DNA from: Ferrovibrio xuzhouensis
GTDB taxonomy: Bacteria; Pseudomonadota; Alphaproteobacteria; Ferrovibrionales; Ferrovibrionaceae
DNA: 64,000 nucleotides
Direction: 5' to 3'
NCBI RefSeq assembly: GCF_042648965.1
Contig: NZ_JBHRYJ010000001.1
Coordinates: forward strand, 186,001-250,000
Shown here piece by piece: positions 7,121 to 14,720 of this stretch. Position 1 is the stretch's first letter. Each line of letters begins with the position of its first letter. The notes beneath the pieces were generated by a model that made no database searches, was not told the DNA's origin, and worked only from the letters and a program-made list of their open reading frames with translations. The position numbers and the translations under genes were made by a program.

Positions 7121-8585
7121 CCATGACCCCATGATGCCGGTGCATCCGGCCGACCTCGAACCCTATCGCCGCCGGGTCGCCGAGGTGATGCGCAAGCCCG
7201 CCTGCGACATCGCCGCGGATGCGACGCTGGCCGAGATCGCGCAGCGCATGGCCGATGACGAGCGCGGCGCTCTGCTGGTGCGCAACCGCTATGGCCAGCA
7301 TGCCGGGATCCTGACCGAGCGTGACGTCACCCGCGCGCTCGGCCGCCACGGCGATGCCGCCCTGCGGCTGACCGCGGCCGACATCATGACCGCCGATATC
7401 GTGGCGATCAGCGAGACAGCCTTCGTCTTCCGCGCCATCGGCCGCATGCGGCGGCTGAACCTGCGCTACCTGCCGGTGACCGACGATGCCGGCCGCTATA
7501 CCGGCATGGTCTCGGCCCGCGCCCTGCTGCGGCTGCGTGCACTGGAAGGCCAGGTGATTGCCGATGGCCTCGATGTCGCGCGCAACGCCGCCGAACTGGC
7601 CCGCGCCCGTGCCGCCCTGCCCGATCTGGCCGCCACCCTGCTTGGCGAGGGCAGCCGTGCCGTCGAGATCGCCGCCGTGATCAGCGGCATCTATGCCGAT
7701 ATCACCGCGCGCGCCGCTGCCATCGTCGAGGCGGAGATGACAGCGGCCGGCGAACCGCCGCCGGCGCCCTGGTGCATGCTGATCCTCGGCTCCGGCGGCC
7801 GCGGCGAGAGCCTGCTCAGCCCCGACCAGGACAATGCCATCATCCATGCCGGCAGCACCGAGGATGACGGCTGGTATGCCCGCGCCGGCGAGCGCATCGC
7901 CGCCCTGCTCGACGAGGCCGGCATCCCCTACTGCAAGGGCGGCGTGATGGCGAAGAATACCGGCTGGCGTGGCAACCAGGGCCAGTGGCGATCCCGCGTC
8001 ACCGACTGGATCCGCCGCCCGGCGCCGGAAGCCCTGCTCAATGTCGACATCTTCTACGACCTGCGGCCGGTGCATGGCGCGCTCAGGCTCGGCGAGGCTT
8101 TGCGCAACGAGGCGCTGGCCGCTGCCCGTGGCAGCCGTGCCTTCCTGCGCCTGCTGGCCGAACAGACGGCGCAGATCCATCCCGCCATCGGCCTGTTCGG
8201 CCGCCTGCGCGAGAAGGAAGGCCGCGTCGACCTTAAGCTCGGCGGCCTGCTGCCGCTGGTCAGCGCCGCGCGGATGATGGCGCTCGCCCGCGGCATTGCC
8301 GAAACCGGCACCGGCGCCCGGCTGCGCGCCGTCTGCGCCGGCCCGCGCAGCCCGCTCGGCGACGAGGATCTCTCACGACTGGTCGACGCCCATGAACTGC
8401 TGCTGACCCTGGTGCTGCGCCAGCAGATCGCCGACCTTGCCGCCGGCCGCGCACCGGGCAGCCGGGTCGATACCGCGGCCCTGCCGAAACGCGACCGGGC
8501 GCGACTCAAGGCGGCCCTGAAGCACATCGCCCTGCTGCCCGAGATGGTACAGGACGTGCTGACCGAGACTCCGGTCGCCGGCTGA
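7113..8585 (+). CDS. CBS-domain DUF294 nucleotidyltransferase-like protein
   Basis: This 490-residue cytoplasmic protein has paired CBS domains (about residues 20-145; note AGILTERDVTRAL), a GlnD-like nucleotidyltransferase domain (about 200-300), and a C-terminal helical DUF294 region. The nucleotidyltransferase signature is intact: GSGGRGESLLSPDQDNAI, with Gly-Ser, Arg, Glu and the Asp-x-Asp pair. Family members are thought to be adenylyl/uridylyltransferase-like signal proteins controlled by adenine nucleotides bound to the CBS pair; the target is not established. Overlap with the exonuclease gene and the divergent symporter operon suggest that it may modify or regulate carboxylate uptake. 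Confidence 0.9.
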   Translation: MADHDPMMPVHPADLEPYRRRVAEVMRKPACDIAADATLAEIAQRMADDERGALLVRNRYGQHAGILTERDVTRALGRHGDAALRLTAADIMTADIVAISETAFVFRAIGRMRRLNLRYLPVTDDAGRYTGMVSARALLRLRALEGQVIADGLDVARNAAELARARAALPDLAATLLGEGSRAVEIAAVISGIYADITARAAAIVEAEMTAAGEPPPAPWCMLILGSGGRGESLLSPDQDNAIIHAGSTEDDGWYARAGERIAALLDEAGIPYCKGGVMAKNTGWRGNQGQWRSRVTDWIRRPAPEALLNVDIFYDLRPVHGALRLGEALRNEALAAARGSRAFLRLLAEQTAQIHPAIGLFGRLREKEGRVDLKLGGLLPLVSAARMMALARGIAETGTGARLRAVCAGPRSPLGDEDLSRLVDAHELLLTLVLRQQIADLAAGRAPGSRVDTAALPKRDRARLKAALKHIALLPEMVQDVLTETPVAG

Positions 8586-8800
8586 GTCACCAGCCGACTC
8601 GCGTCGAGCCGGTTGTATCAGCCGTCCCGGAACGCCCGCACCGGCAGCGGACGGCAACCGGAGCTTGCTGCTGCGAAAAATCCGTTTCCATCCCATCTTG
8701 TATTTGCCGCCGCTCCGGCGTTTCCCGATGGACGGCCGGCCGTAACACCACATAAAACAAAGGAAAGCGGCATAATCGCTGCTGCCCGAGGATATCGAGC

Positions 8801-9103
8801 ATGACCGACTTTCTGGCAATTCTGGGCTTCTGGCTGATCGGGATTCCCGGCATCGTGCTGGTCGGCCTGATGGCACGCAGCGCCGAGCGCCGCCGCAGCC
8901 TCGCCTATGAATGGAATACCGGCGAACTGACCCGGCGCAAGAAGCGCATGGAAACGATGGAAGTCGAGACCCGGGAATACCATCGCAAGATCGCCGAACT
9001 GATGCTCGACATCGCCCGCCTGGAAGCCCGCGTCGGCAAGCTGAACGACATCGTCAACGAGCGCGGCAGCATCAAGAAGACAGCGACCAGGCCCGCCGCG
9101 TAA
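8801..9103 (+). CDS. small membrane-anchored coiled-coil protein
   Basis: This 100-residue protein has one N-terminal transmembrane helix (residues 5-25), a basic stop-transfer patch (RSAERRRSLAYEW), and a long heptad-rich coiled coil from about residue 40 to 90 (TREYHRKIAELMLDIARLEA). The topology suggests a cytoplasmic coiled coil anchored in the inner membrane. I know no function for it. The start is supported by GAGGATATCGAGC directly before the ATG. Confidence 0.75.
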   Translation: MTDFLAILGFWLIGIPGIVLVGLMARSAERRRSLAYEWNTGELTRRKKRMETMEVETREYHRKIAELMLDIARLEARVGKLNDIVNERGSIKKTATRPAA

Positions 9104-9184
9104 TCCCGCCCCCGTCCCCGGGCCGGCCAGCGCCGGGATATCCCGGCAATAAATCCGCGGACCAGGGGGGACAGCCTTCCCTGA

Positions 9185-9198
9185 TTGACCCGTATCAA
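9185..9198 (+). promoter_or_regulatory. FNR/Dnr-type box upstream of the YeeE/YedE gene
   Basis: TTGACCCGTATCAA fits the FNR/FixK/Dnr half-site pair TTGAY-N4-RTCAA exactly and is followed by GGC. It lies 57 nt before the start codon of the sulfur transporter, a position suited to class II or class I activation by an oxygen- or NO-responsive CRP-family regulator. Two similar sites lie upstream of adhP and the Spy-like gene. Confidence 0.65.
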
Positions 9199-9255
9199 GG
9201 CCCTGCCGGCGCCAACCGTCATGATGGGCTCCGGATCTGACCACCGGGGCCGTCC

Positions 9256-10371
9256 ATGGACCTCTCCTTCCTGACCGAACGCCTGATTGCCCTAGCCGGT
9301 GAAACCGGTGCCGCGGCGCTTGGCGGCCTGGCCATCGGCATGGTGTTCGGCATCGCCGCCCAGCAGAGCCGGTTCTGCCTGCGCGCCGCCACGGTGGAAT
9401 TCGGCCGGGACTGTCTGAAGGCCGGGCTGCGGCCCGGCGGCATCGGGCCGCGCAGCTCGGTCTGGCTGCTGACCTTCGGCACGGCCCTGTTCTGGACCCA
9501 GGCGCTGCGCGTCGCCGGCCTGCTTGATCTCTCCGAGGCCCGCATGCTGGCGGTACCCGGCTCGATTTCCGGCGCGCTGATCGGCGGCCTGATGTTCGGC
9601 TGCGGCATGGTGCTGGCGCGCGGCTGCTCGGGCCGCATGCTGGTGCTGGCGGCGACCGGCAACCTGCGCTCGCTGCTGTCCGGCCTCGTCTTTGCCGTCA
9701 CCGCGCAGATGTCGCTGCATGGCCTGCTCGCCCCTCTGCGCGCCACCATCGCCGGCTGGTGGACCACGGCGTCCTATACCGGCGGCCGCAATATCGAGAT
9801 CGCCGCCTGGCTCGGTCTCGGCGACAGCGCCGGGCTCGCGCTCGGACTGCTCGCCGCCATCACCGCGCTGATCTTCGCGATCCGCAACCGGGTCGGTATC
9901 CGCGTGCTGGTCATGGCCTCCGGCGTCGGCTTTGCCATCCCGCTCGCCTGGGTCTTCACGACTGCGCTGTCGCAGGCAAGCTTCGATCCGGTCACCATCG
10001 AGGCGATCACCTTTACCGGCCCTTCGGCGGAACTGCTGATGGCCGTGCTGGAGCCCGCCCGCCGGCCCGATTTCCAGACCGGCCTGGTGCCCGGCGTCTT
10101 TCTCGGCGCCTTTCTCGCCGCCCTGGTCACCCGCGAGCTGAAGCTGCAGGGCTTCGAGGGTGCCGCCTCGATGCGCCGCTATCTGCTGGGTGCGGCGCTG
10201 ATGGGCATGGGCGGCATGCTGGCCGGCGGCTGCGCCATCGGCGCCGGGGTCAGCGGTACGTCCGTCCTGTCGCTCACCGCCTGGATCGCGCTCGCCGCCA
10301 TGTGGGCCGGCGCGATGGCGACCGATGCACTGGTGGATGCGCCAGCCGCGGCCATTGCCATGCCATCCTAA
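9256..10371 (+). CDS. YeeE/YedE family sulfur-compound transporter
   Basis: This is a 371-residue inner-membrane protein of the YeeE/YedE (DUF395, TsuA-like) family, which imports thiosulfate or related sulfur compounds. It has two homologous halves with about nine to ten helices. Conserved cysteine-glycine motifs occur in both: QQSRFCLRAA, GCGMVLARGCSGRM and GGCAIGAGVSG. These cysteines form the conduction path in the family. The length is normal for a fused two-repeat member. A 71-residue protein follows 23 nt later. The FNR-like box upstream suggests low-oxygen control. The exact substrate is inferred. Confidence 0.88.
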   Translation: MDLSFLTERLIALAGETGAAALGGLAIGMVFGIAAQQSRFCLRAATVEFGRDCLKAGLRPGGIGPRSSVWLLTFGTALFWTQALRVAGLLDLSEARMLAVPGSISGALIGGLMFGCGMVLARGCSGRMLVLAATGNLRSLLSGLVFAVTAQMSLHGLLAPLRATIAGWWTTASYTGGRNIEIAAWLGLGDSAGLALGLLAAITALIFAIRNRVGIRVLVMASGVGFAIPLAWVFTTALSQASFDPVTIEAITFTGPSAELLMAVLEPARRPDFQTGLVPGVFLGAFLAALVTRELKLQGFEGAASMRRYLLGAALMGMGGMLAGGCAIGAGVSGTSVLSLTAWIALAAMWAGAMATDALVDAPAAAIAMPS

Positions 10372-10394
10372 CGCAAGCCATCTGGAGTACCCCG

Positions 10395-10610
10395 ATGACC
10401 ACGCCCTATGAACTTGTCAGCCGTCATGTCGCCGCTCTGCTGGCGGAGGCACAGGCAGCTTCGATCCCGCCCGAGACCGTGGCCGGCACCCTGATCACGG
10501 AAGCGGTGCGCATCCTCAAGCAGCATCGCAAGCCCGACGACATCCGCTCGGAACTGATGTTCGTGATCGACAACCTGGAAGACCGCGACTACGAGTTCAT
10601 GCGACCGTAA
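10395..10610 (+). CDS. conserved hypothetical protein, 71 residues
   Basis: This is a short, soluble, mostly helical acidic protein (EAVRILKQHRKPDDIRSELMFVIDN) with no recognised domain and no cysteines. The start is fixed by CTGGAG with a suitable spacing before the ATG. It follows the YeeE/YedE gene by 23 nt and is probably cotranscribed. Its function is unknown. Confidence 0.75.
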   Translation: MTTPYELVSRHVAALLAEAQAASIPPETVAGTLITEAVRILKQHRKPDDIRSELMFVIDNLEDRDYEFMRP

Positions 10611-10634
10611 GCCGGCTCTCGGCGGCCGGCGCCG

Positions 10635-11102
10635 CTATTCGACGATCACGACACCCCGCATGCCGCCCTCGAAATGGCCCGGAATCAGGCAGGCGAAATC
10701 GACCTGCCCCGGCCGGGTGAAATGCCAGAGCAGTTCGCCCTCGTTCCACGGCGATACGGTGACCGCATTGACTTCCCGGTGCATCATGCCGGGGTGCCGG
10801 CGCATCTGCTCGGCATGGGCCTGTAATGCGGCCATATCGCCAATGACGAATTCATGGTCGCGATAATCGGAATTGCTGAACACGAAACGGACGGTTTCGC
10901 CGCGTCGGACCGTGATGCGGTCGGGGATAAACCGCATCGGTTCCGCCATCTCGATCCGCACGACCCGTGCCGGTGTGCCGGGGCGTCCGGGCTGACCGGT
11001 CGGCGCACCACCATGGGGTTCCGGCCCATGCGCCGCGACCGGCCCGGCGAGCAGCAGGCCAGCGACAATCGCGCCGGCGGCAACCAGGCGCCGCCGGCTC
11101 AT
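10635..11102 (-). CDS. periplasmic cupredoxin-like copper protein
   Basis: This 155-residue exported protein has an N-terminal signal peptide starting SRRRLVAAGAIVAG (Arg-rich, possibly Tat) and cleaved near AAHGPEP. The mature part is a cupredoxin fold with a His in DHEFVIGD, a Met/His-rich segment (MRRHPGMMHREV), and the C-terminal ligand loop FACLIPGHFEGGM, which supplies the Cys, His and Met of a type 1 copper site. It is the last gene of the copper operon, and its ATG overlaps the stop of the multicopper oxidase gene (ATGA). It probably carries or buffers copper or electrons in the periplasm. Confidence 0.88.
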   Translation of the reverse strand: MSRRRLVAAGAIVAGLLLAGPVAAHGPEPHGGAPTGQPGRPGTPARVVRIEMAEPMRFIPDRITVRRGETVRFVFSNSDYRDHEFVIGDMAALQAHAEQMRRHPGMMHREVNAVTVSPWNEGELLWHFTRPGQVDFACLIPGHFEGGMRGVVIVE

Positions 11103-12379
11103 GACCCGGTCCATTCGCGGGCCACGGTGCCCGGCGGGTGCTTGTACCAGCCGGGATCGCGGTAATCGCCGGACGCGAGCCCGTCGCGCACCTTCACCAC
11201 GCTGAACATGCCACCCATCTCCAGCGGTCCGAACGGCCCGGTGCCGGTCATCATCGGCAGGGTGTTTTCCGGCAGCGGCATCTGCATCGCCCCCATATCG
11301 GCCATGCCGCCGGCGCCCATTGCCATGTAGCCCGGGATCAGCGTCGCTGCCTTTTTCATCGCCGCCGCTTGGTCGACGCCAATCATGGTCGGCACGGTAT
11401 GGCCCATGGCGTTCATGGTGTGATGCGCCTTGTGGCAGTGGAAGGCCCAGTCGCCCGGCACATCGGCATCGAATTCCACCGCCCGCATGGCACCGACCGG
11501 AATGTCGGTGGTGACCTCGGGCCATTGCGCCGAGGCCGGAACCCAGCCGCCATCGGTGCCTGTCACCGAGAAGCTGTAACCATGCAGGTGCATCGGGTGG
11601 TTGGTCATGGTCAGATTGCCCATGCGGATGCGCACGCGGTCGCCGCGCCGCACCGCCAGATGGTCGATGCCGGGGAACACCCGGCTGTTCCAGCACCACA
11701 TGTTGAACTCGGTCATCGTCGCCACCCGTGGCGTGTAGGTGCCGGGATCGATGTCGAAGGCATTGGCAAGAAAGGCGAAGTCGCGGTCGACGCGGCGCTG
11801 CGCCGGATCGCGCGGATGCACGATGAACAGGCCCATCATGCCCATCGCCATCTGCACCATCTCGTCGGCATGGGGATGGTACATGAAGGTGCCGGCGCGG
11901 CTGACGGTGAACTCGTAGACGAAGGTTTTGCCCGGCGGGATCTGCGGCTGGGTCAGGCCGCCGACGCCATCCATGCCGCAGGGCAGATGCAGGCCATGCC
12001 AGTGCACCGCCGTATGCTCGGGCAGCTTGTTGGTGACGAAGATGCGGAGCTGGTCGCCCTCGACCGCCTCGACGGTCGGCCCCGGCGACTGGCCGTTATA
12101 GCCCCACAGGTTGGCGGTCATGCCGGGCGCCATCTCGCGGGTGACCGGTTCGGCGACGAGATGGAATTCCTTCCAGGCGCCGTTCATGCGCCAGGGCGCC
12201 GACCAGCCGTTCAGCGTGACGACCGGGTGGAACGGCCGGCCGCTCGGCGGCGTGGGCGGCGGCGCCGTGCCGGGCCCGACCGGATAGGCCGGCTCGGGCA
12301 GGGCTGCCAGGGCGGAACGGGCGACAGCCGCGGCGCCGAGCATGGCGCTGCCGGCGATCAGATTGCGACGGGTGATCAT
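11099..12379 (-). CDS. Tat-exported multicopper oxidase (CopA/CueO-type)
   Basis: The enzyme oxidises Cu(I) or organic substrates in the periplasm and reduces oxygen to water. It is 426 residues long and begins with a Tat-like signal (TRRNLIAGSAMLG). All four copper-binding segments are present: HWHGLH, YHPHAD, HPMHLHGYSF and HCHKAHH. A Met-rich stretch before the C terminus (GGMADMGAMQMPLPENTLPM) resembles the copper-binding Met-rich region of copper-resistance oxidases, although it follows the last copper motif here. Upstream is a TolC-like gene (17-nt gap) and downstream a cupredoxin (4-nt overlap), which supports copper tolerance. Confidence 0.93.
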   Translation of the reverse strand: MITRRNLIAGSAMLGAAAVARSALAALPEPAYPVGPGTAPPPTPPSGRPFHPVVTLNGWSAPWRMNGAWKEFHLVAEPVTREMAPGMTANLWGYNGQSPGPTVEAVEGDQLRIFVTNKLPEHTAVHWHGLHLPCGMDGVGGLTQPQIPPGKTFVYEFTVSRAGTFMYHPHADEMVQMAMGMMGLFIVHPRDPAQRRVDRDFAFLANAFDIDPGTYTPRVATMTEFNMWCWNSRVFPGIDHLAVRRGDRVRIRMGNLTMTNHPMHLHGYSFSVTGTDGGWVPASAQWPEVTTDIPVGAMRAVEFDADVPGDWAFHCHKAHHTMNAMGHTVPTMIGVDQAAAMKKAATLIPGYMAMGAGGMADMGAMQMPLPENTLPMMTGTGPFGPLEMGGMFSVVKVRDGLASGDYRDPGWYKHPPGTVAREWTGS

Positions 12380-12396
12380 GGCGGAGCTCCTCGGGA

Positions 12397-13815
12397 TCAG
12401 TTGCGGGCGGCAAGCGACAGGGCGGGAGCGCTGTCGGGGCGGCCGGTATCGGCAAGGGTGACGAAGCGCAGGCTGGTCTCGGCCAGCCAGAAGTCGCGCT
12501 GGGCGGCAATCGCCTCGGTGACGCTGTCGACCTGCTCGCGGGCATCGCCCAGCAGGTCGAAGGCGCTGACCAGCATGCCGTTGTAGCGCAGCAGCATCTC
12601 GTCGGAGATTTTCTGGCGCAGCGGAATGATCTCGTCGCGGTAATGCCGCGCCAGATCCCAGGCGGTCTGGTATTCGCCGTAGCTCTCGCGCAGTTCCGAG
12701 CGCAGGTTGACCGCCTGCTCGGCCAGCCGGTCGACCGCCTGCATGTAGGTCTGCTCGGCATGGGCGACCTTGGCATCGCCCCAGTCGAACAGCGGCACCT
12801 CGAGACGGATTTCATAGCCGGTCTGGCGCGACTGGCCGGAGAGGCTGTTGCGGTAGTAGCTGGTCTCCAGCACGTTGATGACCCGCGTGGTGCGGGTCAG
12901 GCCAAGCGAGGCGGCCAGCCCGGCCACTTCCGCCCTGCCGGCCCGGATATCCAGCCGTTCGGCCAGCGCCCTGGCTTCAAGATCGCCGGTATCCTGCAGC
13001 GCCGCCGGCAGGTCGGGCAGGCGTTCGGGCAGGGTGAAGGCAAGATCGCCGCCATACAGCCCGAGCAACCGCACCAGCCGTTCGCGTTCGGCCGCCGCCG
13101 AAAGCTTCGCCCGGGCGATGCGGGCCACCGTCTCGGCATAGAAGGCCTGCTCACGCGCATAGTCGAGCAGGCTCCAGTTGCCGGTGCGGCGCATGCGACG
13201 GGCAAGATCGACGCGGGCCTCGGCGGCATCCTTCACCTGCCCCACATAGACGGCCGCCTGCTGCGCCGCCACCGCGCGGTACCAGGCCTGCCGCACATTA
13301 GCGGCGGTGACGAGAATGTCGTTGGCGGCTTTCAGCTTGGCCTGCTCGAAGCGGCGCTTCTCGATGGCATGGCGGATCGGCAGGGTCAGCACGCCCATGG
13401 CGTCGAGGCTGAACTGCCGCTCGATATCCAGATCTCCGTTGCTGCTGAGCCGCTTGAAGCTGAAACCCGGATTGGGCAGCCGGCTCGCCTGGGCAAGATC
13501 GGCGGCGCTGAGGCCGAGCTCGGCGTAGCGCGCCTGCAGGCCGCGGTTATTGAGCAGCGCGATCTCGACGGCGTCGTCGGGATCGAGCGGCTTCTGCAGC
13601 AGGGCGGCGACGCGGGCCTGCGCCTTCGCGCGATCCTCGTCGCTGCGGATCCAGACCGGCTGGCGGCCGAGCGCGGCGCCGGCGGTCTGCGCCGCCTCGT
13701 CAAAGCCTTTGCCGGCAATGCTGTCGGCGCAGCCGGCCAGCAGGGCGGCGGCCAGCAGGACAAGGCCGAGCCGGCCAGCGGTGGGCCGGGGCGCGGATAG
13801 AGACACCCGTATCAT
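12397..13815 (-). CDS. TolC-family outer-membrane efflux lipoprotein
   Basis: This 472-residue protein has a lipoprotein signal with lipobox LLAGCADS near residue 29 and two repeats of long amphipathic helices typical of outer-membrane efflux factors (for example ALLNNRGLQARYAELGLSAADL). TolC-type proteins form the outer-membrane exit duct of tripartite pumps. No inner-membrane pump or membrane-fusion gene is adjacent, which is common for copper clusters of this type, where the TolC-like gene sits between copper proteins. The ATG overlaps the stop of the Met-rich lipoprotein gene upstream (ATGA). Confidence 0.88.
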   Translation of the reverse strand: MIRVSLSAPRPTAGRLGLVLLAAALLAGCADSIAGKGFDEAAQTAGAALGRQPVWIRSDEDRAKAQARVAALLQKPLDPDDAVEIALLNNRGLQARYAELGLSAADLAQASRLPNPGFSFKRLSSNGDLDIERQFSLDAMGVLTLPIRHAIEKRRFEQAKLKAANDILVTAANVRQAWYRAVAAQQAAVYVGQVKDAAEARVDLARRMRRTGNWSLLDYAREQAFYAETVARIARAKLSAAAERERLVRLLGLYGGDLAFTLPERLPDLPAALQDTGDLEARALAERLDIRAGRAEVAGLAASLGLTRTTRVINVLETSYYRNSLSGQSRQTGYEIRLEVPLFDWGDAKVAHAEQTYMQAVDRLAEQAVNLRSELRESYGEYQTAWDLARHYRDEIIPLRQKISDEMLLRYNGMLVSAFDLLGDAREQVDSVTEAIAAQRDFWLAETSLRFVTLADTGRPDSAPALSLAARN

Positions 13816-14183
13816 GGCGACCTCCCTAGTGCCGGTGTGGCCGGTGCCATCGGCATGGTCATGGGCATTTGCATCGGCATGTTCATGCCGGGCTGCATTG
13901 CGCCGTGATCCATCATGCCGTGGTCCATCGGCATGGCCATGCCGTCTCCGGCAGTCTGGGCCTGTTGCCATGGATCGCGCGCGTCCGGCGCAAAGGCCTG
14001 ATAGCCGGCAAAAGCGGAATCCGGCGCCGACACGGCCGGACTGGCGGTGGTGGTCCGAAGTTCAGGCAGGGCGGGATCGGCGGCGGCACAGCCGGCCGCG
14101 ACGAGGGGCAACAGCAGGGCGGCGGCCGCCAGACGGCGTGCGGGCCCCGCAGGTTTACGGAAAACGGGCATCACTGGCCTCAT
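13812..14183 (-). CDS. Met/His-rich lipoprotein of the copper operon
   Basis: This 123-residue protein has a lipobox (LVAAGCAAA, about residues 27-35) and a C-terminal tail packed with Met, His and Pro (AMPMDHGMMDHGAMQ and a run of PMQMP-type repeats). Such Met clusters bind Cu(I). No catalytic domain is visible, so a copper sponge or chaperone role in the periplasm is likely but inferred. It is the second gene of the copper operon, coupled by ATGA overlap to the TolC-like gene. An alternative start lies four codons downstream (MPVFRK). Confidence 0.75.
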   Translation of the reverse strand: MRPVMPVFRKPAGPARRLAAAALLLPLVAAGCAAADPALPELRTTTASPAVSAPDSAFAGYQAFAPDARDPWQQAQTAGDGMAMPMDHGMMDHGAMQPGMNMPMQMPMTMPMAPATPALGRSP

Positions 14184-14237
14184 GCATCGGTGAAACGACG
14201 GAATGCCGGCGCGGAATTGCCGCCGGCAGGCGGTCGG

Positions 14238-14678
14238 TCAGATGCTGGGCGGACGCAGGGGCGGATGACTGCGCCGGGTCAGGCGCAGGCCGGGGACATC
14301 GGCCGGTTGCACAACGGCGGCCAAGCGCGGCCGCAGCGGCACGGCGGACGGCAGCAGCACCGCCTGCACGAAGATGCAGGTATCGCAGGCGGCACAGCCG
14401 GTCTTGCAGGGATGATCGGCGGCCTTCACCGGCATAGCCGGGCGGACGGCCGCATCAGGACCGCCGGCATGATGGGCGGCACAGTCATCCGCAGCTTCAT
14501 GGCCGCCTTGCATTGTGGCCTGCATTGTGGCGACCGCCACCCCGGCCGACACGGCCAAGGCCAGCGGCGGCACGACAACCAGCGCCAGCAGCACCAGAGC
14601 CAACAGCAACGGGGCCGCCAGCACACGTGCCGCCAGTCTGTGCAGGGCAAACCGTCTATGCAGGGAAAGCCGCATCAT
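14238..14678 (-). CDS. Cys/His-rich membrane protein, first gene of the copper operon
   Basis: This protein of about 146 residues has a strongly hydrophobic helix near residues 20-45, then a His/Asp stretch (GGHEAADDCAAHH) and a cysteine cluster (DHPCKTGCAACDTC), both plausible metal ligands. I do not recognise the family with confidence. The start is placed at the first of two adjacent ATG codons (MMRLSLHRR). An in-frame ATG 24 nt further upstream lies inside the CueR-type promoter spacer and would not be transcribed. The promoter geometry suggests a leaderless message starting at this ATG. Confidence 0.7.
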   Translation of the reverse strand: MMRLSLHRRFALHRLAARVLAAPLLLALVLLALVVVPPLALAVSAGVAVATMQATMQGGHEAADDCAAHHAGGPDAAVRPAMPVKAADHPCKTGCAACDTCIFVQAVLLPSAVPLRPRLAAVVQPADVPGLRLTRRSHPPLRPPSI

Positions 14679-14715
14679 CCGATCAGCATAGAGCCTGCCC
14701 ATATGGGAAGGTCAA
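14678..14715 (-). promoter_or_regulatory. CueR/MerR-type copper-inducible promoter
   Basis: On the minus strand a -35 element TTGACC is separated by exactly 19 nt from a -10 element TATGCT. The spacer begins with the operator half TTCCCATATGGGCAGG, a near-perfect dyad centred on CATATG. An overlong 19-bp spacer with a CTTCCC/GGGAAG-like dyad is the hallmark of CueR-class promoters, which are untwisted by the metal-bound activator. It stands directly before a five-gene copper operon. The predicted +1 falls on the A of the first gene's ATG. No cueR gene is in the window. Confidence 0.82.
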
Positions 14716-14720
14716 GAGCC

